The notes beneath the pieces were generated by a model that did not search any database, had not been told where the DNA came from, and was given only the letters and a program-made list of their open reading frames with translations. A stretch of DNA of 64,000 nucleotides from GAS188 sp963713805 (lineage in GTDB: Bacteria > Pseudomonadota > Alphaproteobacteria > Rhizobiales > Beijerinckiaceae), in assembly GCA_963713805.1 (NCBI GenBank), contig CAVQNF010000007.1:124001-188000 (forward strand), read 5' to 3'. Shown in pieces: positions 35,437 to 44,800 of the stretch (positions are counted from its first letter, which is position 1; each line of letters starts with the position of its first letter). Both the position numbers and the translations under genes were made by a program.

Positions 35437-37038
35437 ATGCGTTCGCCACGCTCTCTCAGGCTGGCCGCGGCCGGCCTCGCGGCGCTGCTCTTGAGCGCGA
35501 CTTCTCTCAGCGCCAAGACCTTCGTTTATTGTTCGGAGGGTTCGCCTGAGAACTTCACGCCCGCCCTCAACACGACCGGCACGAGCTTCGATGCGGCGCG
35601 GCCCGTCTATAGCCAGCTCGTGAGCTTCGTGCGAGGCACCACCGAGGTCACTTCCGATCTCGCCGACAAATGGGACGTGTCGGAGGACGGCAAGGTCATC
35701 ACCTTTCATCTTCGCAAGGGCGTGAAATGGCACTCGGGCGTGAACGGCTTCACCCCGACGCGTGATTTCAATGCCGACGACGTTCTCTTCTCCTTCAATC
35801 GTCAATGGAAGCCCGACCATCCCTACGCCAAGATCTCGGGCGGCAAATACGACTATTTCAGCGATATGGACATGCCGAAGCTCCTGGCTTCGATCGAGAA
35901 GAAGGATGATTACACGGTCGTCTTCACGCTCACCCAGCCGGACGCGCCGATCCTCTCAAATCTCGCGATGGATTTTGCGACCATTCAGTCGGCCGAATAT
36001 GCCGATTACCTGATGAAGAAGGGCACGCCCGAGCAGTTCGACCAGATCCCGGTCGGCACCGGGCCTTTCCAATTCGTCACCTATCAGAAGGATGCGGTGA
36101 TCCGCTTCAAGGCCAATCCGACCTATTATCGGGGCAAGGCCGCGATCGACGATCTCGTCTATGCGATCACGCCCGACCCGACCTCGCGCCTCGCCAAGCT
36201 CAAGACCGGCGAGTGCAGCTTCATCTTCGGGCCACGTCCGCAGGATCTCGACGAGATCAAGAAGGACAAATCCCTGACGCTGCTCTCGCAACCGGGCCTC
36301 AACATCGCCTATTGGGCCTTCAACACCAAGAAGCCGCCCTTCGACAAGAAGGAGGTCCGGCAGGCCTTCAACATGGCGATCGACAAGGCGGCCATCATCA
36401 AGGAGGTCTATAACGGCGCGGGCCAGGCGGCGAAGAATTTCATCCCGCCGACGATCTGGTCCTACAACGACAAGGTGAAGGACTATCCTTACGATCCCGA
36501 GAAGGCGAAGGCCATGCTCAAGGCGGCGGGCGTGACGACGCCGCTCGACATCGACCTCTGGTACATGCCGGTGCAGCGGCCCTATAATCCGAACGCCAAG
36601 CGCATCGCCGAGATGATGCAATCCGATCTCGCCAAGCTCGGCGTCAATGCGAAGCTCGTCACCTATGAATGGGGCGAATATCGCAAGCGCGCCCAGAATG
36701 GGGAGCACATGACGGCGCAGCTCGGCTGGACCGGCGACAATGGCGACCCCGACAATTTCTTCTTCCTGCGCGGTTGCGCGGCGGCTCGCGACGGCGGCCA
36801 GAACATCACGAGGTGGTGCAACAAGGATTTCGACGACAGATTCGTCAAGGCGCAGCAGACCACCGATGTGAAGACGCGCACCAAGCTCTATGAAGAGATG
36901 CAGGTCATCGAGAAGGAAGATGCGCCTGATTTCCCGATCGCCCATTCGATCGTGTACGAGGCGGAACGGGCGAATGTGGTCGGCTACAAGGTCAGCCCGC
37001 TCGGGGCGCACGTCTTCTACGGCGTCGATTTGAAGTGA
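35437..37038 (+). CDS. dppA: Dipeptide ABC transporter substrate-binding protein DppA, copy 1
   Basis: 533 residues from ATG 35437 (AAGGGAG upstream), with a signal peptide (MRSPRSLRLAAAGLAALLLS..SLSA). The SBP family 5 body has FTPTRDFNADDVLFSFNRQW, IPVGTGPFQFVTYQKD, IAYWAFNTKKPPFDKKEVRQA and the DppA-like DIDLWYMPVQRPYNPN, YEWGEYRKR and GWTGDNGDPDNFFF. It binds dipeptides, and in some bacteria haem, in the periplasm and delivers them to DppBC. A second, closely similar gene follows directly. Confidence 0.92.
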   Translation: MRSPRSLRLAAAGLAALLLSATSLSAKTFVYCSEGSPENFTPALNTTGTSFDAARPVYSQLVSFVRGTTEVTSDLADKWDVSEDGKVITFHLRKGVKWHSGVNGFTPTRDFNADDVLFSFNRQWKPDHPYAKISGGKYDYFSDMDMPKLLASIEKKDDYTVVFTLTQPDAPILSNLAMDFATIQSAEYADYLMKKGTPEQFDQIPVGTGPFQFVTYQKDAVIRFKANPTYYRGKAAIDDLVYAITPDPTSRLAKLKTGECSFIFGPRPQDLDEIKKDKSLTLLSQPGLNIAYWAFNTKKPPFDKKEVRQAFNMAIDKAAIIKEVYNGAGQAAKNFIPPTIWSYNDKVKDYPYDPEKAKAMLKAAGVTTPLDIDLWYMPVQRPYNPNAKRIAEMMQSDLAKLGVNAKLVTYEWGEYRKRAQNGEHMTAQLGWTGDNGDPDNFFFLRGCAAARDGGQNITRWCNKDFDDRFVKAQQTTDVKTRTKLYEEMQVIEKEDAPDFPIAHSIVYEAERANVVGYKVSPLGAHVFYGVDLK

Positions 37039-37200
37039 GCGGCGGCGCCTAGCTCTGGCCGAGCGAGCGGGGTCTTGCGCGAGCGGGCCGCGTTCGTGCG
37101 GGGCTTTCGACATGCCGCCGGCAATTTGCATCCTGTCGGCGACCGCCGCGCGCGGCCGCCGAACACCATAGAAAAAACGGGGACAACGGAGAAGCTGAAA

Positions 37201-38796
37201 TGAAAGCCCGCCAACTCATGAACACTGCTCGGCGTCGCCATGGCGATGTGCCTTGGCGCCGGAGCGGCGAACGCCAAGGCTCTGGTCTATTGCCTCGAAG
37301 GCTCGCCCGAGAATTTCAATCCGGCGCTCACGACCACCAACACGAGCCTCGATGCCTCGCGCCATGTCTATGATCAGCTCGTCGAATTCGACCGCGGCAC
37401 CACCAATCTCATTCCGGGCCTCGCCGAATCCTGGCAATTCTCGGATGGCGGCAAGACCGTCACCTTCCATCTGCGCAAGGGGGTCAAGTTCGGCGCGGTG
37501 AAGGATTTCACCCCGACGCGCGATTTCAACGCCGACGACGTGCTGTTCTCCTTCAACCGTCAGCTCAAGCCCGACCACCCGTACCACATGGTCACGGGCG
37601 GCAAGTTCGACACCTTCAACGACATGGACATGGGCAAGATCATCCAGTCGATCGAGAAGAAGGACGATAACACGGTCGTCTTCCATCTCTCCGAGCCGAA
37701 CGCGCCTTTCATGGCCAATCTCGCCATGGACTTCGCCTCGATCGGATCGGCCGAATATGCCGACGCGCTGACGAAGAAAGGGACGCCCGACGTGATCGAC
37801 CAGGTTCCGGTCGGGACCGGCCCTTACAGCTTCGTCTCCTATCAGAAGGATACGGTGATCCGTTTCAAGGCGCGTCCCGATTACTTCCGAGGCAAGCCGG
37901 CGATCGACGACTACATCATCTCGATCGTGCCTGATCCGACCGTGCGCTTCGCCAAGCTCAAGGCCGGCGAGTGCACCCTGATGGGTTTCCCGCGGCCCTC
38001 CGACCTCCCCGAGATGGAGAAGGACAAGAGCCTGCAGGTCATGCATCAGGCAGGCCTCAACGTCGCTTATTGGACCTTCAACGAGCAGAAGAAGCCCTTC
38101 GACGATGTGCGCGTGCGCCGCGCTCTGCTCATGGCGATCGACAAGGCCGCGATCATCCGCGACGTCTACGGAAGCACCGGCCAGGCCGCCAAGAACCCGA
38201 TCCCGCCGACCATCTGGTCCTACAACGACGAGATCAAGGACTACCCTTACGATCCCGAGAAGGCGAAGGCGCTCCTCAAGGAGGCCGGCGTCACGACACC
38301 GCTCGACATCGACCTCTGGTACATGCCGGTGCAGCGGCCGTATAATCCCAACCCGAAGCGCATCGGCGAGATGATGCAATCCGATCTCGGCAAAATCGGC
38401 ATCAACGCCAAGCTCGTGACCTACGAATGGGGCGAGTATCGCAAGCGCATGCAGCAGGGCGAGGAGATGACGGGACAGCTCGGCTGGACGGGCGACAACG
38501 GCGACCCGGACAATTTCTTCTTCCTCCTCGGTTGCAACGCGGCTCGCGACGGTGGGCAGAACATCGCGCGCTTCTGCGACAAGACCTATGAGGACAAGCT
38601 CCAGAAAGCGCGCCAATCGACCGACAAGGAGGAGCGGGCGAAGCTTTATGAGGAGATGCAGACCATCGCGCACGACGAGGCCGTCTGGTTCACCATCGCG
38701 CATTCCGTGGTCTACGAGATCGCCAAGGCGAATCTCACCGGCTACTCGATCTCGCCTCTCGGCCGGCACGAATTCGCCGGCGCCGACCTGAAATAG
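37201..38796 (+). CDS. dppA: Dipeptide-binding protein DppA, copy 2 (frameshift in signal peptide)
   Basis: Paralogue of the preceding gene along its whole length, with the same DIDLWYMPVQRPYNPN, YEWGEYRKR and GDNGDPDNFFF motifs and ligand-domain layout. ATG 37201 opens MKARQLMNT, but this frame goes off. One base later (near 37,223) the next frame gives LGVAMAMCLGAGAANA, the rest of the signal peptide, then KALVYCLEGSPENFNPAL. An extra base there restores a normal leader. The in-frame ATG 37240 lacks a proper leader. Probably differs in ligand preference from copy 1. Confidence 0.88.
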
Positions 38797-38821
38797 GCGC
38801 GGTGCGCCGAGGAAAACCAAG

Positions 38822-39836
38822 GTGATCAGGTTCCTCATCCGCCGGATCGCATTGACGCTGCCCACTTTCGTGGCGTTGATGTTCGTGACCTTCGTCGCGA
38901 TCCGGCTGGTGCCTGGCGATCCCGTCGAGGTCAGGGTCGGCGAGCACGGCATATCGCCCGAGCGTCTCGCCGAGTTCCGTCATCAACTCGGCCTCGACCT
39001 GCCCGTATGGAAACAGTTCCTCGTCTATGTGTGGAAGCTGTTTCACGGGGATTTCGGGACCTCGGTCGTCACCAATCAGAAGGTGCTGACCGAATTCTTC
39101 ACGCTCTTCCCGGCGACGCTCGAGCTCGCGTTCTGCGCTCTGATCCTGGCGATCGGCATCGGCATTCCGGCCGGCGCCGATCGCCGCGGTCAAGCGGGGC
39201 TCGGCCTATGATCACATGCTCATGGGCATGTCGCTCACCGGCTATTCCATGCCGATCTTCTGGTGGGGCCTCCTGCTCGTGATGTTCTTTTCGGAACGTC
39301 TCGGCTGGACGCCGGTATCGGGAAGAATCGACCTCATCCAATACTACTTCGAGCCGGTCACCGGCTTCATGCTGATCGATGCGCTGCTGTCGGACCAGCC
39401 GGGCGCCTTCTGGTCGGCCTTGAGCCATCTCGCCCTGCCCGCCATCGTGCTCGGCACCATTCCGCTCGCCATCATCGCGCGCATGACGCGCTCCTCGATG
39501 CTCGAGGTGCTCAACGAGGATTATGTGCGCACGGCGCGCGCCAAGGGCCTGCCGCCATGGCGCGTCATCGGCTTGCACGCGCTGCGCAACGCGTTGATCC
39601 CGGTGATCACCATCATCGGCCTGCAGGTCGGCGGGCTGATGGGCGGCGCGGTGCTCACCGAATACATCTTCGCCTGGCCGGGTGTCGGCCATTGGTTGAT
39701 CGATGCGATTTCGCGGCGCGACTATCCGGCGTTGCAAGGCGGCATCATGCTGATCTCGTCCATCGTCATCCTCGTCAATCTCTTCGTCGACGTGCTCTAT
39801 GGCACCGTCAATCCACGGATCCGTCATGGCCGCTGA
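38822..39836 (+). CDS. dppB: Dipeptide ABC transporter permease DppB (one frameshift)
   Basis: Inner-membrane permease. The N-terminal signature MIRFLIRRIALTLPTFVALMF and VPGDPVEVRVGEHG precede a break near 39,175-39,190. The next frame continues DHMLMGMSLTGYSMPIFWWGLLLV and the EAA loop (EDYVRTARAKGLPPWRVI) to ISRRDYPALQGG and a closing helix. About 337 residues when joined, normal for the family. GTG 38822 follows GAGGAAAA. Forms the channel with DppC. Confidence 0.88.
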
Positions 39837-40738
39837 CATCACCATTGCGGCCCCCATCAAGGTCGCGGCTCCTCCTTCGAGCCTTTGCCGAATTCTGGTC
39901 GTCCTTTCGGGAAAACAAGGGAGCGGTCGCCGGCCTCGTCATCTTGTCGCTGATCGTCTTCATGGCGATCTTCGCGGACGTGCTCGCTCCCCATTCGCCG
40001 CTCGAGCAGTTCCGCGAATACGTGAAGTTGCCGCCGGCCTGGTACGAGGGCGGCAATTGGGCCTTTCCGCTCGGCACGGACGCGCTCGGCCGCGACATGC
40101 TTTCGCGCATCATGCATGGGGCGCGCTATTCGCTCTTCATCGGCCTCAGCGTCATGGCCGTGTCGATCGTGTGCGGCGTCGGGCTCGGCCTCGTCGCGGC
40201 CTTCGCCGGCGGCTGGCTCGACAGCGTGATCTCGCGCATCATGGACCTGATCGTCGCCATTCCGAGCCTCGTGCTCGCCATCCTGATCATCGCCATCCTG
40301 CAAAACCCGAGCCTCGAGAAGACGATCGTCGCGGTGACGGTGGTGTCGCTGCCGCGCTATGTGCGGCTGGTGCGCGCCTCGGCCCTGTCGGAAATGGGCA
40401 AGGACTATGTGACGGCGGCCAAGGTGGCGGGCGTCGGCAGCCTGCGCCTGATGTTGCGCACGGTGCTGCCGAACTGCCTCGCTCCCGTCATCGTGCAGGC
40501 GGCGCTCGGCGTCTCCGATGCGATTCTCGAAGCCGCCGCGCTCGGTTTCCTCGGGCTCGGTGCCCAGCCGCCGACGCCCGAATGGGGAGCCATGGTCGGC
40601 GACGGGCGCGAATTCATCCGCTCCGAACCGTGGATCGTGACGCTCCCCGGCCTCGCGATCCTCGTCACCGTCATCTCGATCAATCTGTTCGGCGATGGAC
40701 TTCGCGATGCGCTCGATCCGAAGCTGAAGCGAAGCTGA
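39826..40738 (+). CDS. dppC: Dipeptide ABC transporter permease DppC (one frameshift)
   Basis: Starts at ATG 39826, overlapping the dppB end by 11 bp (MAADITIAAPIKVAAPP). The frame shifts near 39,875, and the second frame holds the rest: FAEFWSSFRENKGAVAGLVILSLI, FPLGTDALGRDMLSRIMHGARYSL, then the EAA motif KDYVTAAKVAGVGSLRLMLRTVLPN and AALGFLGLGAQPPTPEWGAM. Six helices in total, the usual C-type permease. The disrupted part is only the short cytosolic N-terminus. Confidence 0.88.
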
Positions 40739-40821
40739 GCGTTCATCGCCGTCCGGCCGGCCTCGTCTTACGATCCTCCAACGCCGAAGCGGCGAGAATG
40801 AAGCGGCAGCGCGAAACCTCC

Positions 40822-41817
40822 ATGTCCCTCCTCTCCATCCGCAACCTGACCGTCAGCTTCGCCACGCGTTCGGGCGCCTTCACGGCGGTCGAAGCCTTCG
40901 ATCTTTCGATCGAACGCGACGAGGTGGTGGCGATCGTGGGCGAATCCGGCTCGGGCAAATCCGTCGCCATGCTCGCCGTCATGGGGCTCTTGCCCTGGAC
41001 CGCCACGGTGACGGCGGACGAGCTTCGCTTCGGCGATCTCGACCTCCTGACGCTCGGGCCGCGCGAGCGCCGCGCCGTCATCGGACGCGACATGACCATG
41101 ATCTTCCAGGAGCCGATGTCGTCGCTCAATCCCTGCTTCACCGTCGGCTTCCAGCTTTCCGAAGCGCTGAAGGCGCATCTCGACATCGACAAGGCGGCGC
41201 GGCGCGCGCGCTGCATCGAGCTCCTCGACGAGGTCGGCATCACCGATCCGGCGCGGCGCCTCTCGGCCTTTCCCCATCAGCTCTCGGGCGGCATGAGCCA
41301 GCGCGTGATGATCGCCATGGCGCTCGCGTGCCGGCCGAAGCTCCTGATCGCCGACGAGCCGACGACGGCGCTCGACGTCACCATCCAGGCTCAGATCCTC
41401 GACCTGTTGCGGCGCCTCAAGAATGAGACCGGGATGGGGCTCATCATCATCACCCATGACATGGGCGTCGTCGCCGAGACGGCCGATCGCGTGATCGTCC
41501 AATATGCGGGCGAGCAGGTGGAGAAGCAGTCGACACGCGACCTCTTCCGCGAGCCTCGCCATCCCTACACGGCGGCGCTGCTTGCCGCCTTGCCCGAACG
41601 TGCCGCCGGCGGAGAGCGGTTGCCGGCGATCCCCGGGGTCGTGCCGGGGCAGTTCGACCGCCCCGAGGGGTGCCTGTTCTCGCCGCGCTGCCAATTCGTG
41701 TTCGACCGCTGCCAGGTCGAGCGGCCGGGGCCCGCGAGCGCCGAGCTCGGGCAGGCGCGTTGCCACACGCCGCTCGTGCGCGGGAAACCCTTGGCGCGAA
41801 CAGAGAGCGTCGCATGA
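40822..41817 (+). CDS. dppD: Dipeptide ABC transporter ATPase DppD
   Basis: 331 residues, intact. Walker A GESGSGKS, Q-loop MIFQEPMSSLNP, signature LSGGMSQRV, Walker B LLIADEPTTALD and the H-loop THDMGV are all present. The oligopeptide/dipeptide C-terminal extension has CLFSPRCQFVFDRCQVERP with its cysteine cluster. ATG 40822 begins the conserved N-terminus; ATG 40798 is an in-frame alternative eight codons upstream. Energises DppBC together with DppF. Confidence 0.92.
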   Translation: MSLLSIRNLTVSFATRSGAFTAVEAFDLSIERDEVVAIVGESGSGKSVAMLAVMGLLPWTATVTADELRFGDLDLLTLGPRERRAVIGRDMTMIFQEPMSSLNPCFTVGFQLSEALKAHLDIDKAARRARCIELLDEVGITDPARRLSAFPHQLSGGMSQRVMIAMALACRPKLLIADEPTTALDVTIQAQILDLLRRLKNETGMGLIIITHDMGVVAETADRVIVQYAGEQVEKQSTRDLFREPRHPYTAALLAALPERAAGGERLPAIPGVVPGQFDRPEGCLFSPRCQFVFDRCQVERPGPASAELGQARCHTPLVRGKPLARTESVA

Positions 41818-42800
41818 GCGAGGTCATTCTCGAGGCGAAGGATTTGCGCCGCAGCTACGAGGTCAGGCGCGGGTTTTTCGGCGGCACCGGCATCGTCAAG
41901 GCGCTCGCCGGCGTGTCCTTCACCTTGAGCGCTGGAAAGACGCTCGCCGTCGTCGGCGAATCAGGTTGCGGCAAGTCGACGCTCGGCCGGATCGTGACCA
42001 TGATCGAGGAACCGAGCGGGGGCTCGCTCCTCATCGACGGCATCGACCTCGCAAAGGCGACGCCGGCCGAGCGCAAGCGCCTGCGACGCGAGGTGCAGAT
42101 CGTCTTTCAGAACCCTTATGGTTCGCTCAATCCGCGCCAGACGATCGGCGCCGCGCTCGAAGAGCCCTTGATCATCAACAGCGACCTTGGCGGCAAGGAC
42201 CGTGTGCGCGAGGCGCGCGCCATGCTGGCTCGCGTCGGCCTGCGCCCCGAGCATTACGATCGCTATCCGCATATGTTCTCCGGCGGCCAGCGCCAGCGGA
42301 TCGCCATCGCGCGCGCGCTCATGACGCGTCCGCGCATCCTGGTCCTCGACGAGCCCGTATCGGCGCTCGACGTGTCGATCCGCGCGCAGGTGCTGAACCT
42401 TCTCGACGAGCTGCAGGCCGAATTCAACCTCGCCTATCTCTTCATCAGCCATGATCTGTCGGTGGTGAAGCACATTGCCGACGAGGTGATGGTGATCTAC
42501 CTCGGCTCGGCCGTGGAATGGGGCAAGAGCGCCACCATCTTCGGCGAGCCGCGCCATCCCTATACGCGCGCGCTGCTCTCGGCGACGCCGGTCGCCGACC
42601 CCACGGCGAAGAAGGAGCGCATCATCCTGAAAGGCGAGCTGCCCTCGCCCTTCTCGCCGCCTTCGGGCTGTTCCTTCCATCCGCGCTGCCCGCTCGTGAT
42701 CGAGCGTTGCCGCGAGGCTTTCCCGCCGACCGAGACGATCGAGGGCCGTGAGGTCGCGTGCTACCGGGCGCGGGAATCCGTGGCCGTGCCGGCGGCGTAG
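41814..42800 (+). CDS. dppF: Dipeptide ABC transporter ATPase DppF
   Basis: 328 residues, intact. ATG 41814 overlaps the dppD stop (ATGA). Walker A GESGCGKST, Q-loop VFQNPYGSLNPRQTIG, signature FSGGQRQRIAIARAL, Walker B LVLDEPVSALD and switch SHDLSVV. The C-terminal cysteine motif GCSFHPRCPLVIERCREAFPP is typical of the dipeptide/oligopeptide family. Last gene of the dppA-dppA-dppB-dppC-dppD-dppF operon. Confidence 0.92.
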   Translation: MSEVILEAKDLRRSYEVRRGFFGGTGIVKALAGVSFTLSAGKTLAVVGESGCGKSTLGRIVTMIEEPSGGSLLIDGIDLAKATPAERKRLRREVQIVFQNPYGSLNPRQTIGAALEEPLIINSDLGGKDRVREARAMLARVGLRPEHYDRYPHMFSGGQRQRIAIARALMTRPRILVLDEPVSALDVSIRAQVLNLLDELQAEFNLAYLFISHDLSVVKHIADEVMVIYLGSAVEWGKSATIFGEPRHPYTRALLSATPVADPTAKKERIILKGELPSPFSPPSGCSFHPRCPLVIERCREAFPPTETIEGREVACYRARESVAVPAA

Positions 42801-42999
42801 AAGGAGAGGGAGAACAGGGCCGGGCCTGGAAAATCGTTTCGCTTGCTTCCGGCGCAGGCAGACCGGACCGAATGACACCCATGCGTTTTCCTCTCGCAGA
42901 GCCAAGCGCGCTTGTGCCGCGCGTGCATTCTCTTTAGTGGATTAGCGTGGACTAAACAGGGTGTTGGAGTCTAATTGCGACTCCAGCAAGAGCTTCTCG

Positions 43000-43917
43000 A
43001 TGCCGATTTTCTCAGCCTTTTCGCGGCGCGATTTCGTGCCCGTCCTCTGTTACGCGCCGATGCTTCTCGCCTCGACCTCGATCGCGGCGCTTCTTATCGC
43101 GCTGCCGGCGCGAGCGGGGCAGACGATCACGAACCAGACGGTCCCGAGCGTAACGAACCCCGCCGGGCAAACCACGACCTCGATCATCATCATCAACTCC
43201 ACCGTCACGGGCGCCGTCACCAATGCGGGCACGATCAGCCCGGGGAAGATGATCGGCGGCGGCAAGACGGCGGCGATCGGCGTCGCCAGCAGCACGATCG
43301 GAGCCGGGATCATGAATACCGGCGCGATCAATGTGAATGGAACAGGAAGTGCCGCCGCCATCAATGTCACGAACAGCTCCGTCGCGGGCGGCATAACCAA
43401 CACAGGCGCGATCACCGTCACCGGCAACGGACCCGCTGCTTTGGGCACCGGCGTATTCGGTGCAACGATCGCGGGAGGCATCTCGAACTCCGCTACCATC
43501 ACCGTAAAAGGGCAAGAGACGTTCGGCTCCGGCATTGATATTCAGAATGGGTCCAGCGTCAGTGGCGGAGTCATGAACACGGGCACGATCGATGTGAGCG
43601 GGACGCTCTCGGGCCTCGGCATCGTCGCACGTAGCAGTGTTTCAGGCGGCATCGCGAATTCGGGCTTGATCAACGCCAATGCTACCTTCGCCGACGGTAT
43701 TGTCGTTCTCCCCATTGTCGACCCCAATACGGGGGTGCGTACGCCGAACATGATCACGGGTGCCATCGTCAACGCCGGCGACATCGAGGTGAGCGGCAGC
43801 AATAGCGGCACGAACGACGCGTTCGTTGTGGGCAAGGTGTTCGTCGATTACGACGGAAGGCTCGGCTCACGCTTGCAGGAGCATTCGGTCTCGGGCGGCC
43901 TGAAACTGCGGTTCTGA
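43000..43917 (+). pseudogene. Autotransporter remnant: beta-helix passenger joined to last barrel strand
   Basis: 305 residues from ATG 43000 (the frame extends to GTG 42961). A long-leader signal peptide ending ALLIALPARAG is followed by seven imperfect repeats with an N-x-G-x-I-x-V-x-G core (GAVTNAGTI, GAGIMNTGAINVNG, AGGITNTGAITVTG, SGGVMNTGTIDVSG and others), a beta-helix passenger pattern. It then runs directly into KVFVDYDGRLGSRLQEHSVSGGLKLRF, the final strand of an autotransporter barrel with the terminal Phe. The remaining ~250 residues of barrel are missing, so this is probably an internally deleted gene or a collapsed assembly. Confidence 0.65.
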
Positions 43918-44037
43918 TTGAGGAGCCCAGCGGTTCTCGCCTCTCCGACAAAGCGACCGCGCGAAGGGCGCTGGAATAGGTGCAAGTGCCCATGGGCTGA
44001 GCGACGCAGCGGTGCGCCTGTGATCAACGACGTAAAA

Positions 44038-44071
44038 TATGATTTGTCATACTGTAAAACGGCGATATACA
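44038..44071 (+). promoter_or_regulatory. Candidate higBA promoter with overlapping inverted repeat
   Basis: TTGTCA at 44044-44049 and TATACA at 44066-44071 are 16 bp apart and match a sigma-70-type promoter, 25-50 bp before the toxin start. The inverted repeat TATGA-N4-TCATA (44038-44051) overlaps the -35 box and is a sensible operator for the HigA antitoxin. The consensus match is seen; the regulatory role is inferred. Confidence 0.5.
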
Positions 44072-44095
44072 GGATGCGGAGTTAATTTACGGGCT

Positions 44096-44374
44096 ATGAT
44101 TATCAGCTTCCGGCATAGAGGGTTAAGACGGTTATTCGAAGACGACGACCCCAAGGGAGTGAACGCCGAGCACGTCCGCAAGCTGAAGCAGATGCTGGCG
44201 CTTCTGGACGCCGCCGCGACGATCGACGGTCTCAATTTTGCGCCGTTCAGGCTGCACCCGTTGAAAGGCAAGCTCGGGGGTATGTGGTCGATGACCGTGC
44301 GGGCCAATTGGCGGATCATCTTTCGGTTCGAGGACGGCAAAGCGTCAGAGGTTGACCTCGTCGACTATCATTGA
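44096..44374 (+). CDS. higB: HigB-type RelE-superfamily mRNA interferase toxin
   Basis: 92 residues from ATG 44096. MIISFRHRGLRRLFEDDDPKGV, HVRKLKQMLALLDAAATIDGLN, FRLHPLKGKLGGMWSMTVRANWRIIFRFEDG and a closing VDLVDYH are the standard HigB sequence blocks. The Lys/Arg and His residues near LHPLKG and RANWRI form the likely RNA-cutting site. Ribosome-dependent mRNA cleavage halts growth when the antitoxin is lost. The antitoxin gene follows 26 bp after the stop, toxin first as in hig loci. Confidence 0.88.
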   Translation: MIISFRHRGLRRLFEDDDPKGVNAEHVRKLKQMLALLDAAATIDGLNFAPFRLHPLKGKLGGMWSMTVRANWRIIFRFEDGKASEVDLVDYH

Positions 44375-44400
44375 GGGGTCAGAAAAAGGCGAGGACGAAA

Positions 44401-44691
44401 ATGGTCATGAAGAATCCCCCTCATCCGGGGCAGATGATCGGCGACAGCCTCTATGAAATGCGTGTGTCGATCGTGGATGCAGCCAAGGCTCTCGGCGTGA
44501 CCCGGCAGCAGCTGCACAATGTCATTTCCGGCCGCTGCGCCATTTCGCCCGAGATGGCCTACCGCCTCGAGAAGGCACTCGGCGGCACGGCGGACACCTG
44601 GCTGCGCATGCAGGCCAACCATGATCTCGCCAAGGTCCGCGCGCGCGCCGCATCGATCAAGGTCGGTCGCGTGGCGCCGAAGGCCGCCTGA
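44401..44691 (+). CDS. higA: HigA-type XRE antitoxin
   Basis: 96 residues from ATG 44401, after AGGCGAGGA. NPPHPGQMIGDSLYEMRVSIVDAAKALGVTRQQLHNVISGRCAISPEMAYRLEKALGGTADTW contains a helix-turn-helix (about residues 24-60) typical of HigA. It neutralises HigB and represses the operon. The start could also be ATG 44407. Confidence 0.9.
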   Translation: MVMKNPPHPGQMIGDSLYEMRVSIVDAAKALGVTRQQLHNVISGRCAISPEMAYRLEKALGGTADTWLRMQANHDLAKVRARAASIKVGRVAPKAA

Positions 44692-44768
44692 ACCTCTCAA
44701 GGCCAAACCGTCGGCAATTTGCGGCCGCGCAACCCTCCGCCCTTTCGCCGCCATAATCGACGCGTTTA

Positions 44769-44792
44769 CTGAGAATGAACGTTCATTCTCAG
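44769..44792. promoter_or_regulatory. Perfect 24-bp palindrome, TetR operator
   Basis: The central 20 bases are GAGAATGAACGTTCATTCTC, with CT before and AG after completing a 24-bp perfect palindrome. It ends eight bases before the tetR start codon, covering the probable promoter/5'-leader region. This is the size and place expected for a TetR-family dimer operator and implies autorepression of the tetR-adaptor-RND operon. Confidence 0.85.
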
Positions 44793-44800
44793 GTGCGCTC

